DNA from: Evansella cellulosilytica DSM 2522
GTDB taxonomy: Bacteria > Bacillota > Bacilli > Bacillales > Salisediminibacteriaceae
NCBI RefSeq assembly: GCF_000177235.2
Contig: NC_014829.1
Span: 2,232,001 to 2,296,000, forward strand
DNA length: 64,000 nucleotides
Direction of reading: 5' to 3'
The notes beneath the pieces were generated by a model. That model made no database searches and was not told the DNA's origin. It saw only the letters and a list, made by a program, of their open reading frames with translations. This document shows, piece by piece, positions 1 to 9,017 of the stretch (positions are counted from its first letter, which is position 1; each line of letters begins with the position of its first letter). A program made the translations under genes and the position numbers.

Positions 1-726
1 CACCAATTTACATGCGTCGGTTATTTTATAAATCTTTTCTATTCCTTCTGTAATCTGTTTGATGTCGTCTTGTAACTCCTCTAGAATCATTTTTTCAATT
101 CTGGCTTGGTCGTTGTCAGGAGGAATGTTCCCATCAAGAATAAACCGACTAATCATAATAAAGTCTGATTTTAGAGGCTCATTTAAGAAACTCAAATAAA
201 TGCGTAACGTATTGTAAGCATCGTCCACCGGGTTGTGTAGCTGACCTTTAAATGATAATTCATATAATTTAAGAGCATTTTCTACTGAAGGAGTATTTTT
301 AGATACTCTTTTACTAAAAATAGCTTGGAAATCGATATAACGTTTTTTGATCTTATAGATTGTAGACAGTGGAATATGGTGTGTTTTTGAATCAATAATC
401 AATCTAGATAGATCACTCTTAGACCAGGAAAAAAAACGTGATTTCTTTACACCACCAATCCAACGGAGGAAATCTGCAAAGACTACCGGAAAGCTTTTTG
501 CATTTTTCAAGTTTTCTTCGGAAATACGAGTAAGATTTTTGCAAAAGGCACTGAGTGGTTCATCGTTTATAGGTTTAATAAAATGATCAAATGTCGAAAC
601 AGTTTCAGATTCAATGTCATACTTCACAGCTCCTAAGCGTATTGCTTCCATCTCACGAAAGGACATATTTTTGTTAGAGCAAAGCATCTCAAAATCGAAG
701 AAGATATATTGTTTTATCTGTGCCAT
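1..726 (-). CDS. 3'-5' exonuclease of the DEDDh superfamily (partial, C-terminus off the left edge)
   Basis: This gene reads leftward and is cut by the window edge, so only about 242 codons are visible. The ATG at 726 has an AGGAGG-type ribosome site six bases upstream. Near the N-terminus (residues 9-12) the motif FDFE fits exonuclease motif I with its D and E metal ligands. Further on, HNPVDDAYN fits the HxAGxxD-like motif III of DEDDh nucleases. Members trim single-stranded DNA or RNA ends from the 3' side. KapD-like or DnaQ-like proteins are the closest types I can name, but the exact substrate cannot be read from the sequence. It is divergent from the nitroreductase at 887. Confidence 0.75.
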   Translation of the reverse strand, partial: MAQIKQYIFFDFEMLCSNKNMSFREMEAIRLGAVKYDIESETVSTFDHFIKPINDEPLSAFCKNLTRISEENLKNAKSFPVVFADFLRWIGGVKKSRFFSWSKSDLSRLIIDSKTHHIPLSTIYKIKKRYIDFQAIFSKRVSKNTPSVENALKLYELSFKGQLHNPVDDAYNTLRIYLSFLNEPLKSDFIMISRFILDGNIPPDNDQARIEKMILEELQDDIKQITEGIEKIYKITDACKLV

Positions 727-886
727 AAACATCCTCCTTCCTATCAACAAATAATTATAATTGTAGGATTATAAAAAGAAAAGAAGTAAATTTTGGAGGA
801 ACGAGGAACATTTTAGTTGTAATTCGTGTTCAATGTATGTGAAAATGATCACATAACATCGATTAAGTATGAAGGAGAGAAGTAGA

Positions 887-1561
887 TTGGAAAAAGCATT
901 AACGAAAAAAGAGATCATAGAGGCATTCAATTTTAGACACGCAACAAAAGAGTTTGATGCAAATAAAAAAATAAGCGAAGATGATTTTCAGTTTATTTTA
1001 GAAACAGGAAGGCTGTCTCCGAGTTCGATAGGATTGGAGCCATGGAAATTTCTAGTAATCGAAAATAATGAATTAAAAAATAAGCTAAAAGAAGTAAGCT
1101 GGGGAGCACAAGGGCAATTGCCGACAGCTAGTCATTTCGTTGTTATTTTAGCGAGAACAATTAAGGATGTAAAATACGACTCAGAATATATAAAGAAGCA
1201 AATGTTAGAGGTGAAAAAATTCCCCGAACATCTTTTAAGTAAAATACAAGAAAGATACAAGACTTTTCAAGAATCTGATTTGCACTTATTAGAAAATGAG
1301 CGTACTATTTTTGATTGGTCGGTGAAACAATGCTACATTGCACTTGCAAACATGATGACTGCAGCAGCACTTATCGGAGTAGATTCTTGTCCTATTGAGG
1401 GATTTCAATATGATCATGTTCACCAAATTTTAAAAGAAGAAGGATTATTAGAGGATGGGAACCTAGATGTCGCTGTGATGGTTGCGTTTGGTATTCGAGC
1501 TCAGGAGCCTCGACCTAAAACGAGAAAACCATTAGAAGACATTGTTCATTGGGTAAAATAA
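887..1561 (+). CDS. nitroreductase family NAD(P)H-dependent flavoprotein
   Basis: About 224 residues, the usual length for FMN-binding nitroreductases of the NfnB/YfkO/YdgI type, which use NAD(P)H to reduce nitro groups, quinones or similar acceptors. The N-terminal RHATKEFD matches the family's RRSxRxF-type FMN phosphate site. SPSSIGLEPWKF is the second flavin-contact segment, and the C-terminal part VMVAFGIR matches the family's closing strand. I place the start at TTG 887, seven bases after GAAGGAGAG. An ATG at 869 in the same frame would sit before this ribosome site and is less likely. The natural substrate is unknown. Confidence 0.8.
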   Translation: MEKALTKKEIIEAFNFRHATKEFDANKKISEDDFQFILETGRLSPSSIGLEPWKFLVIENNELKNKLKEVSWGAQGQLPTASHFVVILARTIKDVKYDSEYIKKQMLEVKKFPEHLLSKIQERYKTFQESDLHLLENERTIFDWSVKQCYIALANMMTAAALIGVDSCPIEGFQYDHVHQILKEEGLLEDGNLDVAVMVAFGIRAQEPRPKTRKPLEDIVHWVK

Positions 1562-1630
1562 GAGGGCGCACTCTGTTACATCAGCGAGGGAACGGTCTCT
1601 TCGCTGTTTGTATAGGAGTTGTCGCAAAGT

Positions 1631-1675
1631 AAAAAGATTAAGAGTAGCTTCGAATAGCTAATTTTAATCTTTTTC
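1631..1675. terminator. bidirectional rho-independent terminator
   Basis: The outer arms AAAAAGATTAA and TTAATCTTTTT pair perfectly, enclosing an inner AGCT stem with a TCGA loop. It lies between the convergent nitroreductase and YitT-type genes and has T-tracts in both directions. Confidence 0.8.
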
Positions 1676-2281
1676 TTATGCGCTAGCATCTACTTCTACA
1701 CGTTCCTCAGCTTCTTGATTATAATTTGCTATCTTTGTTTTAAATAGACTAATAACTGCTGAAAGCATAATAATAGATAAAATGGAATATGCACCTCTTA
1801 TTAGTCCAACACTATAAAGCCCAATTAAAATAACAACTAAATCAAAGACAAACATCGTTTTACCAGGATCTAAGTTAAATCGTTTTTGTAAAAATAATGA
1901 TAATATATTTGCTCCACCTAATGAAGAGCCGTTTAAAAATAACAGACATAGCCCAAAACCTACTATCATGCCACCGGTAATAGACCCGACAAGTGGGTGG
2001 ACATAAAAATAAGGCGTTAATTGGACAAGCTCTGTCATAATTGAAAGTGTTGCAACTGAAAAGATTGTAGAGATCGTAAATTTCCAACCCATTTTTAAGT
2101 ATGAAAGAACGTAGAAAGGGATATTGATGAGGAAAAATGTTAAAGCAAATGAAGCATTTGTTAAGTAGGAGAAGCTTAAGGCTAATCCAGCAGTACCTCC
2201 GGTGATCACTTCACTATACTGCAGTAATAGTAGACCTAAACTAACGATAAAACAACCGACGACCATGTATATCATTTTCAT
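1676..2281 (-). CDS. YitT family integral membrane protein
   Basis: 201 residues with five to six hydrophobic segments and the family hallmarks VITGGTAGLA near residue 26 and GGANILSLF near residue 121. YitT/DUF161 proteins are polytopic membrane proteins of unproven function, often several copies per Bacillus genome. This copy lacks the soluble C-terminal DUF2179 domain of the longer members, so it is the short type. A ribosome site (AGGAG on the minus strand) lies just before ATG 2281. It shares a terminator with the nitroreductase downstream. A transport role is only an inference. Confidence 0.8.
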   Translation of the reverse strand: MKMIYMVVGCFIVSLGLLLLQYSEVITGGTAGLALSFSYLTNASFALTFFLINIPFYVLSYLKMGWKFTISTIFSVATLSIMTELVQLTPYFYVHPLVGSITGGMIVGFGLCLLFLNGSSLGGANILSLFLQKRFNLDPGKTMFVFDLVVILIGLYSVGLIRGAYSILSIIMLSAVISLFKTKIANYNQEAEERVEVDASA

Positions 2282-2608
2282 AGTTATACACTCCTTTCTG
2301 CTTATTGATTAATGTTATATCGATATAGTTTAAATATATTGTTAAATATGTAGATTACCGAAATACATTATAAAATAAAACGGTTTTATAAGCAATAAAG
2401 TACTGTGAAGCGTTATGTAGTTAAAGCGGAGAAGTGTATACTTACTTTTGTAATATAATCTAACAAACGAGTAAACGTTATCATTGTTCATCTTCCGTTC
2501 ATATTCAATTGTTAGAATGATAGTTAAGAAACATATATCATATTGAAAATTTCTATAAAAAGTGTGAAATAAAAATAAAAAAAATTTTAAAAGGGAGTGA
2601 AAAGCATC
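2282..2608. other. AT-rich gap holding divergent promoters
   Basis: No gene is seen here. The stretch is very A/T-rich and separates the minus-strand YitT gene from a plus-strand micro-ORF. Promoters for both directions must lie here, but no hexamer pair stands out clearly enough to place. Confidence 0.4.
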
Positions 2609-2719
2609 GTGGGTGAAGTAGATAACTTAAAGAGTAAAAAGAAAAAAACTATTCTAGAAATAGTGAATGAATTAAAAAAAGAAGGTATTGATGTACAATT
2701 ATGTCAAAGAAAAAAATAG
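2609..2719 (+). CDS. possible 36-residue basic peptide
   Basis: A GTG codon at 2609 follows AAGGGAGTGA with eight-base spacing and opens a 36-codon frame ending at TAG 2717. The product is lysine-rich and likely helical (ILEIVNELKKEG in the middle) with one cysteine near the end. I do not recognise a family. Good ribosome-site spacing argues for translation; the short length argues for caution. An imperfect hairpin follows at about 2739-2783. Confidence 0.4.
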   Translation: MGEVDNLKSKKKKTILEIVNELKKEGIDVQLCQRKK

Positions 2720-2884
2720 CTTTTATAAAGATAAAAAGTAAGAAATAGAGTCTTCGGCGAAAATGACCATCTAATTTCTTTTTCCCTTCATTAAATTAAT
2801 GTATTAAATTTAATCTTCTATTTTATAATACTTCTGTATATGGTAGTATAAGTCTAACTACCAAAGGCAGGAAGGAATTGTAGT

Positions 2885-4144
2885 ATGAGTAAAACGTTAA
2901 GTAAAATTCAAATTAAAGATATTATTATTGCGAATCAAGTATTGAAGGACGTTGTCGTAAAAACACCGCTACAAAGAGATGAAATATTATCTGAGCGCTA
3001 TCATTGTAATGTTTACTTAAAAAGAGAAGATCTTCAGGTTGTTCGATCCTTTAAAATACGTGGTGCCTACAATCTTATGCAAGGTTTGTCAAAGGAAGAG
3101 CTAAAAAATGGTGTTGTATGTGCCAGTGCAGGAAATCATGCGCAAGGTGTTGCATATTCTTGCAAAGCTCTAGGGGTAAAAGGTAAAATCTTTATGCCTA
3201 GCACGACACCGAGACAAAAGGTGTCACGAGTAGAGTTTTTCGGTGGTCCGTTTATTGAAGTTATTTTGACTGGTGATACATTTGATGACTCTTATGATGA
3301 AGCAAATGCTTTTTGTGAGCAAAATGATATGGCCTTTATCCATCCTTTCGATGATTATCGGACCATTGTTGGTCAAGGAACGATTGGACTAGAAGTTCTT
3401 GATAATGTCGAAGAACCTATTTCTCATATATTTATGGGTATCGGTGGAGGCGGGCTGATTTCTGGTGTAGGTTCCTATATTAAAAGCATTAGCCCAGATA
3501 CAAAGGTAATTGGAGTGGAACCTGAAGGTGCACCTGCTATGAAGGAATCACTAGCAAATGATAAAGTCGTAAAGCTAGAAAAAATAAATAAGTTTGTTGA
3601 TGGTGCTGCAGTAAAACAAGTTGGTAACATTACGTTCGAAGTTGGTAAAGATGTCATCGATGATATCGTACTAGTTCCTGAAGGCAAGGTCTGTACAACA
3701 TTACTAGATTTGTATAACGAAAATGCTATTGTTGCTGAGCCTGCTGGTGCACTATCAATTTCCGCACTAGATACTTATAAAGAAGAAATTAAAGGGAAAA
3801 ACATTGTATGCATTATTAGTGGAGGAAATAATGATATTGATCGCATGCAAGAAATGAAGGAGCGTTCTTTAATCCATGAGGGCTATAAGCATTATTTTAT
3901 CGTTAATTTCCCACAAAGAGCAGGGGCGTTGAGAGAATTCATGCGTGATGTTTTAGGAGAAACAGATGACATTACAAGGTTTGAATATACGAAGAAAAAC
4001 AACCGTGATAAAGGTCCAGTGTTAGTTGGAATTGAACTTAAGAAAAAGGATGATTATCAACCTTTAATTGACCGAATGAATAAAAAGGGTTTTACATATA
4101 TTGAAATAAACAAAGACCAAAATTTATTTAATCTATTAATTTAA
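2885..4144 (+). CDS. ilvA: threonine dehydratase (threonine ammonia-lyase)
   Basis: 419 residues, the length of Bacillus IlvA. This PLP enzyme deaminates threonine to 2-oxobutanoate, the first step of isoleucine synthesis, in the cytosol. The PLP lysine is K57 in SFKIRGA. The phosphate-binding glycine loop GIGGGGLISG lies near residue 187, and the SGGNND segment near residue 311. The C-terminal 80 residues form an ACT-like domain of the kind used for feedback control by isoleucine. ATG 2885 follows AGGAAGG. It stands alone with its own terminator; other ilv genes are not in the window. CodY control is usual in this family, but no clear CodY box was found. Confidence 0.93.
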   Translation: MSKTLSKIQIKDIIIANQVLKDVVVKTPLQRDEILSERYHCNVYLKREDLQVVRSFKIRGAYNLMQGLSKEELKNGVVCASAGNHAQGVAYSCKALGVKGKIFMPSTTPRQKVSRVEFFGGPFIEVILTGDTFDDSYDEANAFCEQNDMAFIHPFDDYRTIVGQGTIGLEVLDNVEEPISHIFMGIGGGGLISGVGSYIKSISPDTKVIGVEPEGAPAMKESLANDKVVKLEKINKFVDGAAVKQVGNITFEVGKDVIDDIVLVPEGKVCTTLLDLYNENAIVAEPAGALSISALDTYKEEIKGKNIVCIISGGNNDIDRMQEMKERSLIHEGYKHYFIVNFPQRAGALREFMRDVLGETDDITRFEYTKKNNRDKGPVLVGIELKKKDDYQPLIDRMNKKGFTYIEINKDQNLFNLLI

Positions 4145-4158
4145 TCTTAAATATTATA

Positions 4159-4204
4159 GAGGATGGCTCAATGGTTTTTAACCTATTGAATCATCCTCTT
4201 TTTA
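4159..4204 (+). terminator. terminator of ilvA
   Basis: GAGGATG and CATCCTC arms with an inner TCAAT/ATTGA pairing are followed by TTTTT. It belongs to a group of similar gene-end hairpins in this window. Confidence 0.8.
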
Positions 4205-4262
4205 TTATCTATCAATAAAAATACGACTATTATACTTATTTCGATAAAAAAATAAGTTCATA

Positions 4263-4291
4263 TTGTAGTATTATGTCGAACGGAATATAAT
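4263..4291 (+). promoter_or_regulatory. probable sigma-A promoter of the chemotaxis receptor
   Basis: TTGTAG at 4263 and TATAAT at 4286 are separated by 17 bases and stand about 70 bases before the receptor start. A motility sigma-D promoter, common for such receptors, was looked for and not found. Confidence 0.5.
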
Positions 4292-4358
4292 ATAAGTGAG
4301 TAAAACGTCCTATTATACATATTTTAATCTATTTAACTTTATGAAATGAGGCAGAAGG

Positions 4359-5846
4359 ATGAAAACAAAAAAACACGGTAGTAAAGATGAACATTTATCA
4401 GTAATTGAAAAAGATATGGTGAGAAGAAATTCAATCGTATTTCTTGCAGTTTCCATTGTCACCCTTTTAGTAATTGTTTCCGTATTTACGATGAGCGGGG
4501 ATATGGATTTGAGCCAATATGCACTCATATCTACGCAACTACTAGTATGGGGGACATTTGGTTTCTTACATTTCAGGAGGAAGCTAATACTTAAAGTTCC
4601 TTATATTGCTGTTTATGGAACTGCTCTTTCTACAACTCTAGTATTATTAACAACGCCAAATGCGACAAATGTATTTACGATATATTATTTAATTATTCTT
4701 GCACTTATTTATATGAACAGTAAAATTTCATATAGTATTCAGTTTTATGGGTTACTAATGATGATTTATTTAGTTTTCTTCCAAGACTCAATTAGCACAG
4801 AGGACCAAATTTCTTATATTTTATACTACATTCTAATATCTATTTTAATTTTTTCCTTCTTAAAAGTTTCATCTGGCATTAATGATCAAATAAAACAATC
4901 GAGTGAACAAACAAAACTCCTTTTAGAGCAACAGAGGGAAGAAAAGAATAAATTAATTCAATTAGTGAATGAACTTTCAAAAAATATGGGAGTAGTATCA
5001 AAATCGAGTGATAGTAATCATCAATCGTTTAATGAAATGAGTGCTACGTTTCAGGAAATAGCCTCTGGCGTTAATACACAAAATGAAGCTACACTTGAAA
5101 TTAATGATTCTGTCTCGTCCATGCGTGATAACATGAAGGTGCTTTTTACTTCAATGAACGATTTAAAGGAAGAAGCATTGAAAACAAATGAATTATCTGA
5201 AAACGGTCAAGAATTAATAGAATCTTTAACGAATACAATTAATCAGTTTAAAGATGAAATTGATTCAATGTCTTCAGATATAAGCCAATTAATAAATAAT
5301 TTAAAAGAGACTGATCAATTTAGTAACACTATTATGGAAATTGCAAATCAAACTAATTTACTTTCATTAAATGCGAGTATTGAAGCGGCTAGAGCAGGGG
5401 AACAAGGAAGAGGGTTTGCTGTAGTTGCAAATGAAATCAGAAATTTATCTGACATGACGTCAAACTCTGCAGAACAAATATCTAAACAAATTGCTCAGTT
5501 TTCATCGCAATCTGATGTGACGAGAAATCGAATGATTCAAGTAGCTGAGCAAATGGGGAAAAGTTATGATGTTACAACAAAAACAAACGAATCGTTTAAA
5601 GAAATTAATTCAGCTATTAACAAGCTAAGTAGCCTTTCCGATAATAGTAACAAATTAATGTTGGATATCAATAAAACAGTAGAAGTAATAAATGTTTCTA
5701 CTGAAGAATTAGCTTCGGTAAGTGAAGAGTCTAGTGCATCAATTGAACAGTTAATTGCCACATTGGAAAATATCTTAGATGGTAATTCATCTAGTCTACA
5801 AAGTATTAAGCAAGTTGAAAACGCATTAAAAAACATTTCACAATAA
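4359..5846 (+). CDS. methyl-accepting chemotaxis protein with a six-segment membrane sensor
   Basis: 495 residues. Residues about 25-170 hold roughly six transmembrane segments with short loops and no large extracellular ligand domain. There is no recognisable HAMP domain. Residues about 205-495 are the cytoplasmic coiled-coil signalling domain, with the conserved hairpin tip ([18 protein letters not shown], then [12 protein letters not shown]). The tip docks CheW and CheA to control the flagellar motor. The membrane-embedded sensor suggests detection of a membrane-level or intracellular cue, which is inference. ATG 4359 follows GAGGCAGAAGG. It is monocistronic, with a strong terminator. Confidence 0.9.
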   Translation: MKTKKHGSKDEHLSVIEKDMVRRNSIVFLAVSIVTLLVIVSVFTMSGDMDLSQYALISTQLLVWGTFGFLHFRRKLILKVPYIAVYGTALSTTLVLLTTPNATNVFTIYYLIILALIYMNSKISYSIQFYGLLMMIYLVFFQDSISTEDQISYILYYILISILIFSFLKVSSGINDQIKQSSEQTKLLLEQQREEKNKLIQLVNELSKNMGVVSKSSDSNHQSFNEMSATFQEIASGVNTQNEATLEINDSVSSMRDNMKVLFTSMNDLKEEALKTNELSENGQELIESLTNTINQFKDEIDSMSSDISQLINNLKETDQFSNTIMEIANQTNLLSLNASIEAARAGEQGRGFAVVANEIRNLSDMTSNSAEQISKQIAQFSSQSDVTRNRMIQVAEQMGKSYDVTTKTNESFKEINSAINKLSSLSDNSNKLMLDINKTVEVINVSTEELASVSEESSASIEQLIATLENILDGNSSSLQSIKQVENALKNISQ

Positions 5847-5860
5847 GAATATTAAAGTGA

Positions 5861-5897
5861 AGTCTGCACTTTTTACATAAAGTGTAGACTTTTTTTA
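5861..5897 (+). terminator. terminator of the chemotaxis receptor gene
   Basis: AGTCTGCACTTT pairs with AAGTGTAGACT, followed by seven T bases. Confidence 0.85.
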
Positions 5898-5923
5898 AAA
5901 GATAAGCAGAAAGTACAAATTTT

Positions 5924-6001
5924 CAGTGGAATTTTATCGCCGTGCGTACTAGCGAGAAGAGCACTCACTAGTACTTTAAGAGCTATGGCGAAATTCCACT
6001 G
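5924..6001. repeat. nested inverted repeat (about 78 bp)
   Basis: Outer arms CAGTGGAATTT (5924) and AAATTCCACTG (5991), then CGCC/GGCG, enclose a second hairpin GTACTAGCGAG (5946) / CTCACTAGTAC (5964). No T-run follows, so this is not a simple terminator. It lies between two terminators with no gene inside. Confidence 0.7.
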
Positions 6002-6009
6002 GTTCTAAG

Positions 6010-6051
6010 AAAAGACTAAAAACGAGCTTCAAGCTTTTTTTAGTCTTTTTT
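6010..6051. terminator. bidirectional terminator-like hairpin
   Basis: AAAAGACTAAAAA pairs with TTTTTAGTCTTTT around an inner AGCTT/AAGCT stem, and ends in a T-run. It overlaps the end of the gene remnant on the minus strand. Confidence 0.75.
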
Positions 6052-6198
6052 ATGGTTATATTTGTAAATTTCCAACATTGAAAGCCCTTTAGCTTTATCG
6101 ACTACCGTTATTGTTCTGTTTACCTGAGTCAGTGGCACAGCATCATCGACAACATTAACGATTTCAGTATTTATTCTGTTGTTAAGATTATTCCTTTT
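6040..6198 (-). pseudogene. possible C-terminal gene remnant
   Basis: An open stretch of about 52 codons on the minus strand ends in a stop inside the terminator. It reads like genuine protein, with segments such as IVNVVDDAVPL and TVVDKAKGLSML, but it has no start codon near its open end and is preceded by a stop. I read it as the tail of a decayed gene. The family is not recognised. Confidence 0.3.
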
Positions 6199-6282
6199 TT
6201 ATTTCATTCGTATTATGCATGTAACAATGATATAGTGAAAAAAATAAATACATAACCATTGAAATATTAGAGGGGTTTATAT

Positions 6283-8835
6283 ATGGATAAACTAATGAGT
6301 ATTGTTGATGAAACTATTTTAATTACGAAGAAAAAAGTAACAGATGATATATACGTGGTTATTGGTGAATATGACACTTGTCCTTCGCTACATACATACT
6401 TAACAGAGAGAAGAAAATACTTGGAGCAAATTTGGACAAATGTCTTTATAAACAAAGCAACTAATGAACTTTCAAAGAAACAGAAAAAGCAAATTTTGAT
6501 TGATAAAGGCTATGATGTTGAGAGTATACCGAGAAAACAAATGAACCAGCTATTTCGATCTATTATGAAAGAATATGCTGATTTCGATGTGGTTCATTGG
6601 TTAAACAATGAGTATGAACATCATCCTTTAAGTTGGGAGGAACTTTATCATACTGCTAGGGAAGAGTATATTAAGCGTGAAGAAGCGAAAAGGTATATGG
6701 AGTTACGGGATGAAGTCTTTGCACAACTTAACGATGGGACCTCAATGATAATTGATGAGAAAAAAGATGACATATACATATTTGTTCGTTATCACCTTGG
6801 AAAACAGTTACGTAAGGATCTCATAGGTGATAGCAATGAGAGTATCGATTCTCTCGAACTTCAAAAGCAGATTACTAAAAAGTGGAACTTCCAAAAGCCG
6901 ATAGAAGTGACATATGAGGATTTTCTAGTAGAGTTATTCAGTGTTCAACACGCGAAATCTTACGGTACATATGAATATGTTTATGATCAAGTTGTATTAG
7001 ATTGTATTTTTTCTATTTTACCTAATATGCTACTAAAACAACTGCCTGAAAACACAGTAGCTCTCTATTATCAATTATTTTATGAAAAGTTAAATGAAGA
7101 GGATTTAAAAGCATTACTAGGGGAAAAAGTATATGTTTTAGCTAGTGAGATGGAGTTAAGAATTAAAAATGAATTGTTAATTGACCTCTTAAGCAGTGCA
7201 AATATTTCTTTCGATTTTGACATGCAAAGAAAATTGTACTTACAACAAACCGAAGTGAAAGAGAAAAAGCTACAATTAGCTAAAGAAGAAGAATTACGTT
7301 TAAAAGAAGCAGAAGAGCAAATGATTGAAGATATTTTCGGACGAGAATACCGGCCACCATTAGGAAGAAATATACGTTATGTATTACACATTGGTGAAAC
7401 AAATACAGGGAAAACATTCCAAGCGCTAAAAAGCATGAGTGAGGCTAAGAGTGGATTATACTTAGCGCCTCTCAGATTATTGGCTCTTGAGGTTTACGAT
7501 AAATTAAATGGAGAAGGTGTTCCGTGTTCCTTAAAAACGGGAGAGGAAGAAAAAGAAGTGGACAATGCTAACCACTATTCCTGTACAGTAGAAATGTTTC
7601 ACGAAAAAGAATATTTTGATGTAATAGTGATAGATGAAGCACAAATGATCGCTGATAAAGATAGGGGATTTTCTTGGTATAAAGCAATAACAAAAGCGAA
7701 TGCAAATGAAGTCCATATCATTGGAAGTGTTAATTCAAAAGAAATGATCCTTCAATTGCTAGGGGATTCTAATGTTGTCATTCATGAGTATGAGCGTGAT
7801 ATACCGCTTCAAGTGGAGAAAAAAGAGTTCAATTTAAAGCAAACGAAAAAGGGTGATGCACTCGTCTGTTTTTCGAGAAGGCGTGTTCTTGAAACTGCGT
7901 CTAATCTAGAGAATAACGGACATAGAGTAAGTATGGTTTATGGAAGTATGCCACCGGAGACAAGAAAAAAACAAATGAAGCTCTTTATTGATGGTAAAAC
8001 AACAGTGATTGTATCAACTGATGCGATTGGAATGGGATTAAATTTACCGATACGGCGAATTGTTTTCTTAGAAAATGATAAGTTCGATGGTACGAGGAGG
8101 AGAAGACTATCGTCTCAGGAAGTGAAACAAATTGCTGGAAGAGCCGGTAGGAAGGGAATATATGATGTTGGGAAAGTAGCTTTTACGAAAGAGATAAAGC
8201 TAATGAAACGGCTTTTGAATCAACAGGATTTTCCTGTTCAAACATTTGCGATTGCACCTACTAATAACGTTTTTGAAAGATTTCAACATTACTCCCGTGA
8301 CTTAGGCAAGTTTTTCGAATTATGGGATAAGTTCAGAAGTCCTAAAGGAACAAAAAAAGCAGCACTTACTGAAGAGAAAGCGCTCTACGAGCTTATTAGC
8401 GGTACTGAAATAGAAGCAAGATTTTCAATGATGGATCTGTATGGATTTTTGCATTTACCTTTTTCTACAAGAGAGCCTTCGTTAACTGAGCAATGGCAAG
8501 AGACGATGCAAGCGATCATTGATGGAGCTTCACTACCTGAACCAATCATAAAAAAAGGTAGCTTAGAGCAGTTAGAGCTATCATATAAATCGATTGGTCT
8601 GCACTTACTTTTTCTATATCGTTTAGAAAAAAGAACAGAGGCCATATATTGGGAGCGCGTGCGAGAGGAATTAAGTGATGATGTGCACGTGTCATTAAGA
8701 AATGATGTAAAAAAATTTGCGAAGAAATGTAAACGATGTGGGAAAGTACTTCCGTACGATTTTTCATACCCTATCTGTAGTAAATGTTTCTCTTTAAAAT
8801 ACCGAAAGAAAAAGAAAAATATATATTACGACTAA
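6283..8835 (+). CDS. SUV3-like superfamily 2 RNA helicase with C-terminal zinc ribbon
   Basis: 850 residues. The core from about residue 365 to 640 has Walker A GETNTGKT (371-378), DEAQ (451-454) and motif VI QIAGRAGRKG. The TNxGKT Walker loop, the DEAQ box and the motif VI context are typical of SUV3, the ATP-driven RNA unwinding subunit of the mitochondrial degradosome. The C-terminus carries CxxC at 816/819 and 832/835, a likely zinc ribbon. About 360 N-terminal residues are not assigned to a domain and are rich in charged helices. A role in RNA turnover is inferred from the family. ATG 6283 follows AGAGGGG. It is a single gene. Confidence 0.85.
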   Translation: MDKLMSIVDETILITKKKVTDDIYVVIGEYDTCPSLHTYLTERRKYLEQIWTNVFINKATNELSKKQKKQILIDKGYDVESIPRKQMNQLFRSIMKEYADFDVVHWLNNEYEHHPLSWEELYHTAREEYIKREEAKRYMELRDEVFAQLNDGTSMIIDEKKDDIYIFVRYHLGKQLRKDLIGDSNESIDSLELQKQITKKWNFQKPIEVTYEDFLVELFSVQHAKSYGTYEYVYDQVVLDCIFSILPNMLLKQLPENTVALYYQLFYEKLNEEDLKALLGEKVYVLASEMELRIKNELLIDLLSSANISFDFDMQRKLYLQQTEVKEKKLQLAKEEELRLKEAEEQMIEDIFGREYRPPLGRNIRYVLHIGETNTGKTFQALKSMSEAKSGLYLAPLRLLALEVYDKLNGEGVPCSLKTGEEEKEVDNANHYSCTVEMFHEKEYFDVIVIDEAQMIADKDRGFSWYKAITKANANEVHIIGSVNSKEMILQLLGDSNVVIHEYERDIPLQVEKKEFNLKQTKKGDALVCFSRRRVLETASNLENNGHRVSMVYGSMPPETRKKQMKLFIDGKTTVIVSTDAIGMGLNLPIRRIVFLENDKFDGTRRRRLSSQEVKQIAGRAGRKGIYDVGKVAFTKEIKLMKRLLNQQDFPVQTFAIAPTNNVFERFQHYSRDLGKFFELWDKFRSPKGTKKAALTEEKALYELISGTEIEARFSMMDLYGFLHLPFSTREPSLTEQWQETMQAIIDGASLPEPIIKKGSLEQLELSYKSIGLHLLFLYRLEKRTEAIYWERVREELSDDVHVSLRNDVKKFAKKCKRCGKVLPYDFSYPICSKCFSLKYRKKKKNIYYD

Positions 8836-8864
8836 AATAGAAATACATGATTCAAGCTCGTTAG

Positions 8865-8908
8865 AAAAAGGCTGACTCAAAGTGATTATTTAACTATTGA
8901 GTCAGCCT
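8865..8908 (-). terminator. terminator of the 2-hydroxyacid dehydrogenase gene
   Basis: Perfect 12-base arms AGGCTGACTCAA/TTGAGTCAGCCT. The T-run follows on the minus strand only, so it serves the leftward gene. Confidence 0.75.
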
Positions 8909-9017
8909 GTAAGCAATAAGTAGGAACCATTGCCAGCACATTCATTAGCTTAAGCTAAAAATTGAGAGAGTATCAAAAGTAAAAATGGCGTGTCAAAATA
9001 AATAAATAAACGCCTCC

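Noticed and set aside
2885-4144. T-box or CodY box before ilvA
   Set aside because: The 160-base leader has no T-box hallmark or clear CodY motif.
4320-5840. Sigma-D (motility) promoter for the chemotaxis receptor
   Set aside because: No TAAA plus GCCGATAA-like pair with correct spacing was found; a sigma-A-like pair fits better.
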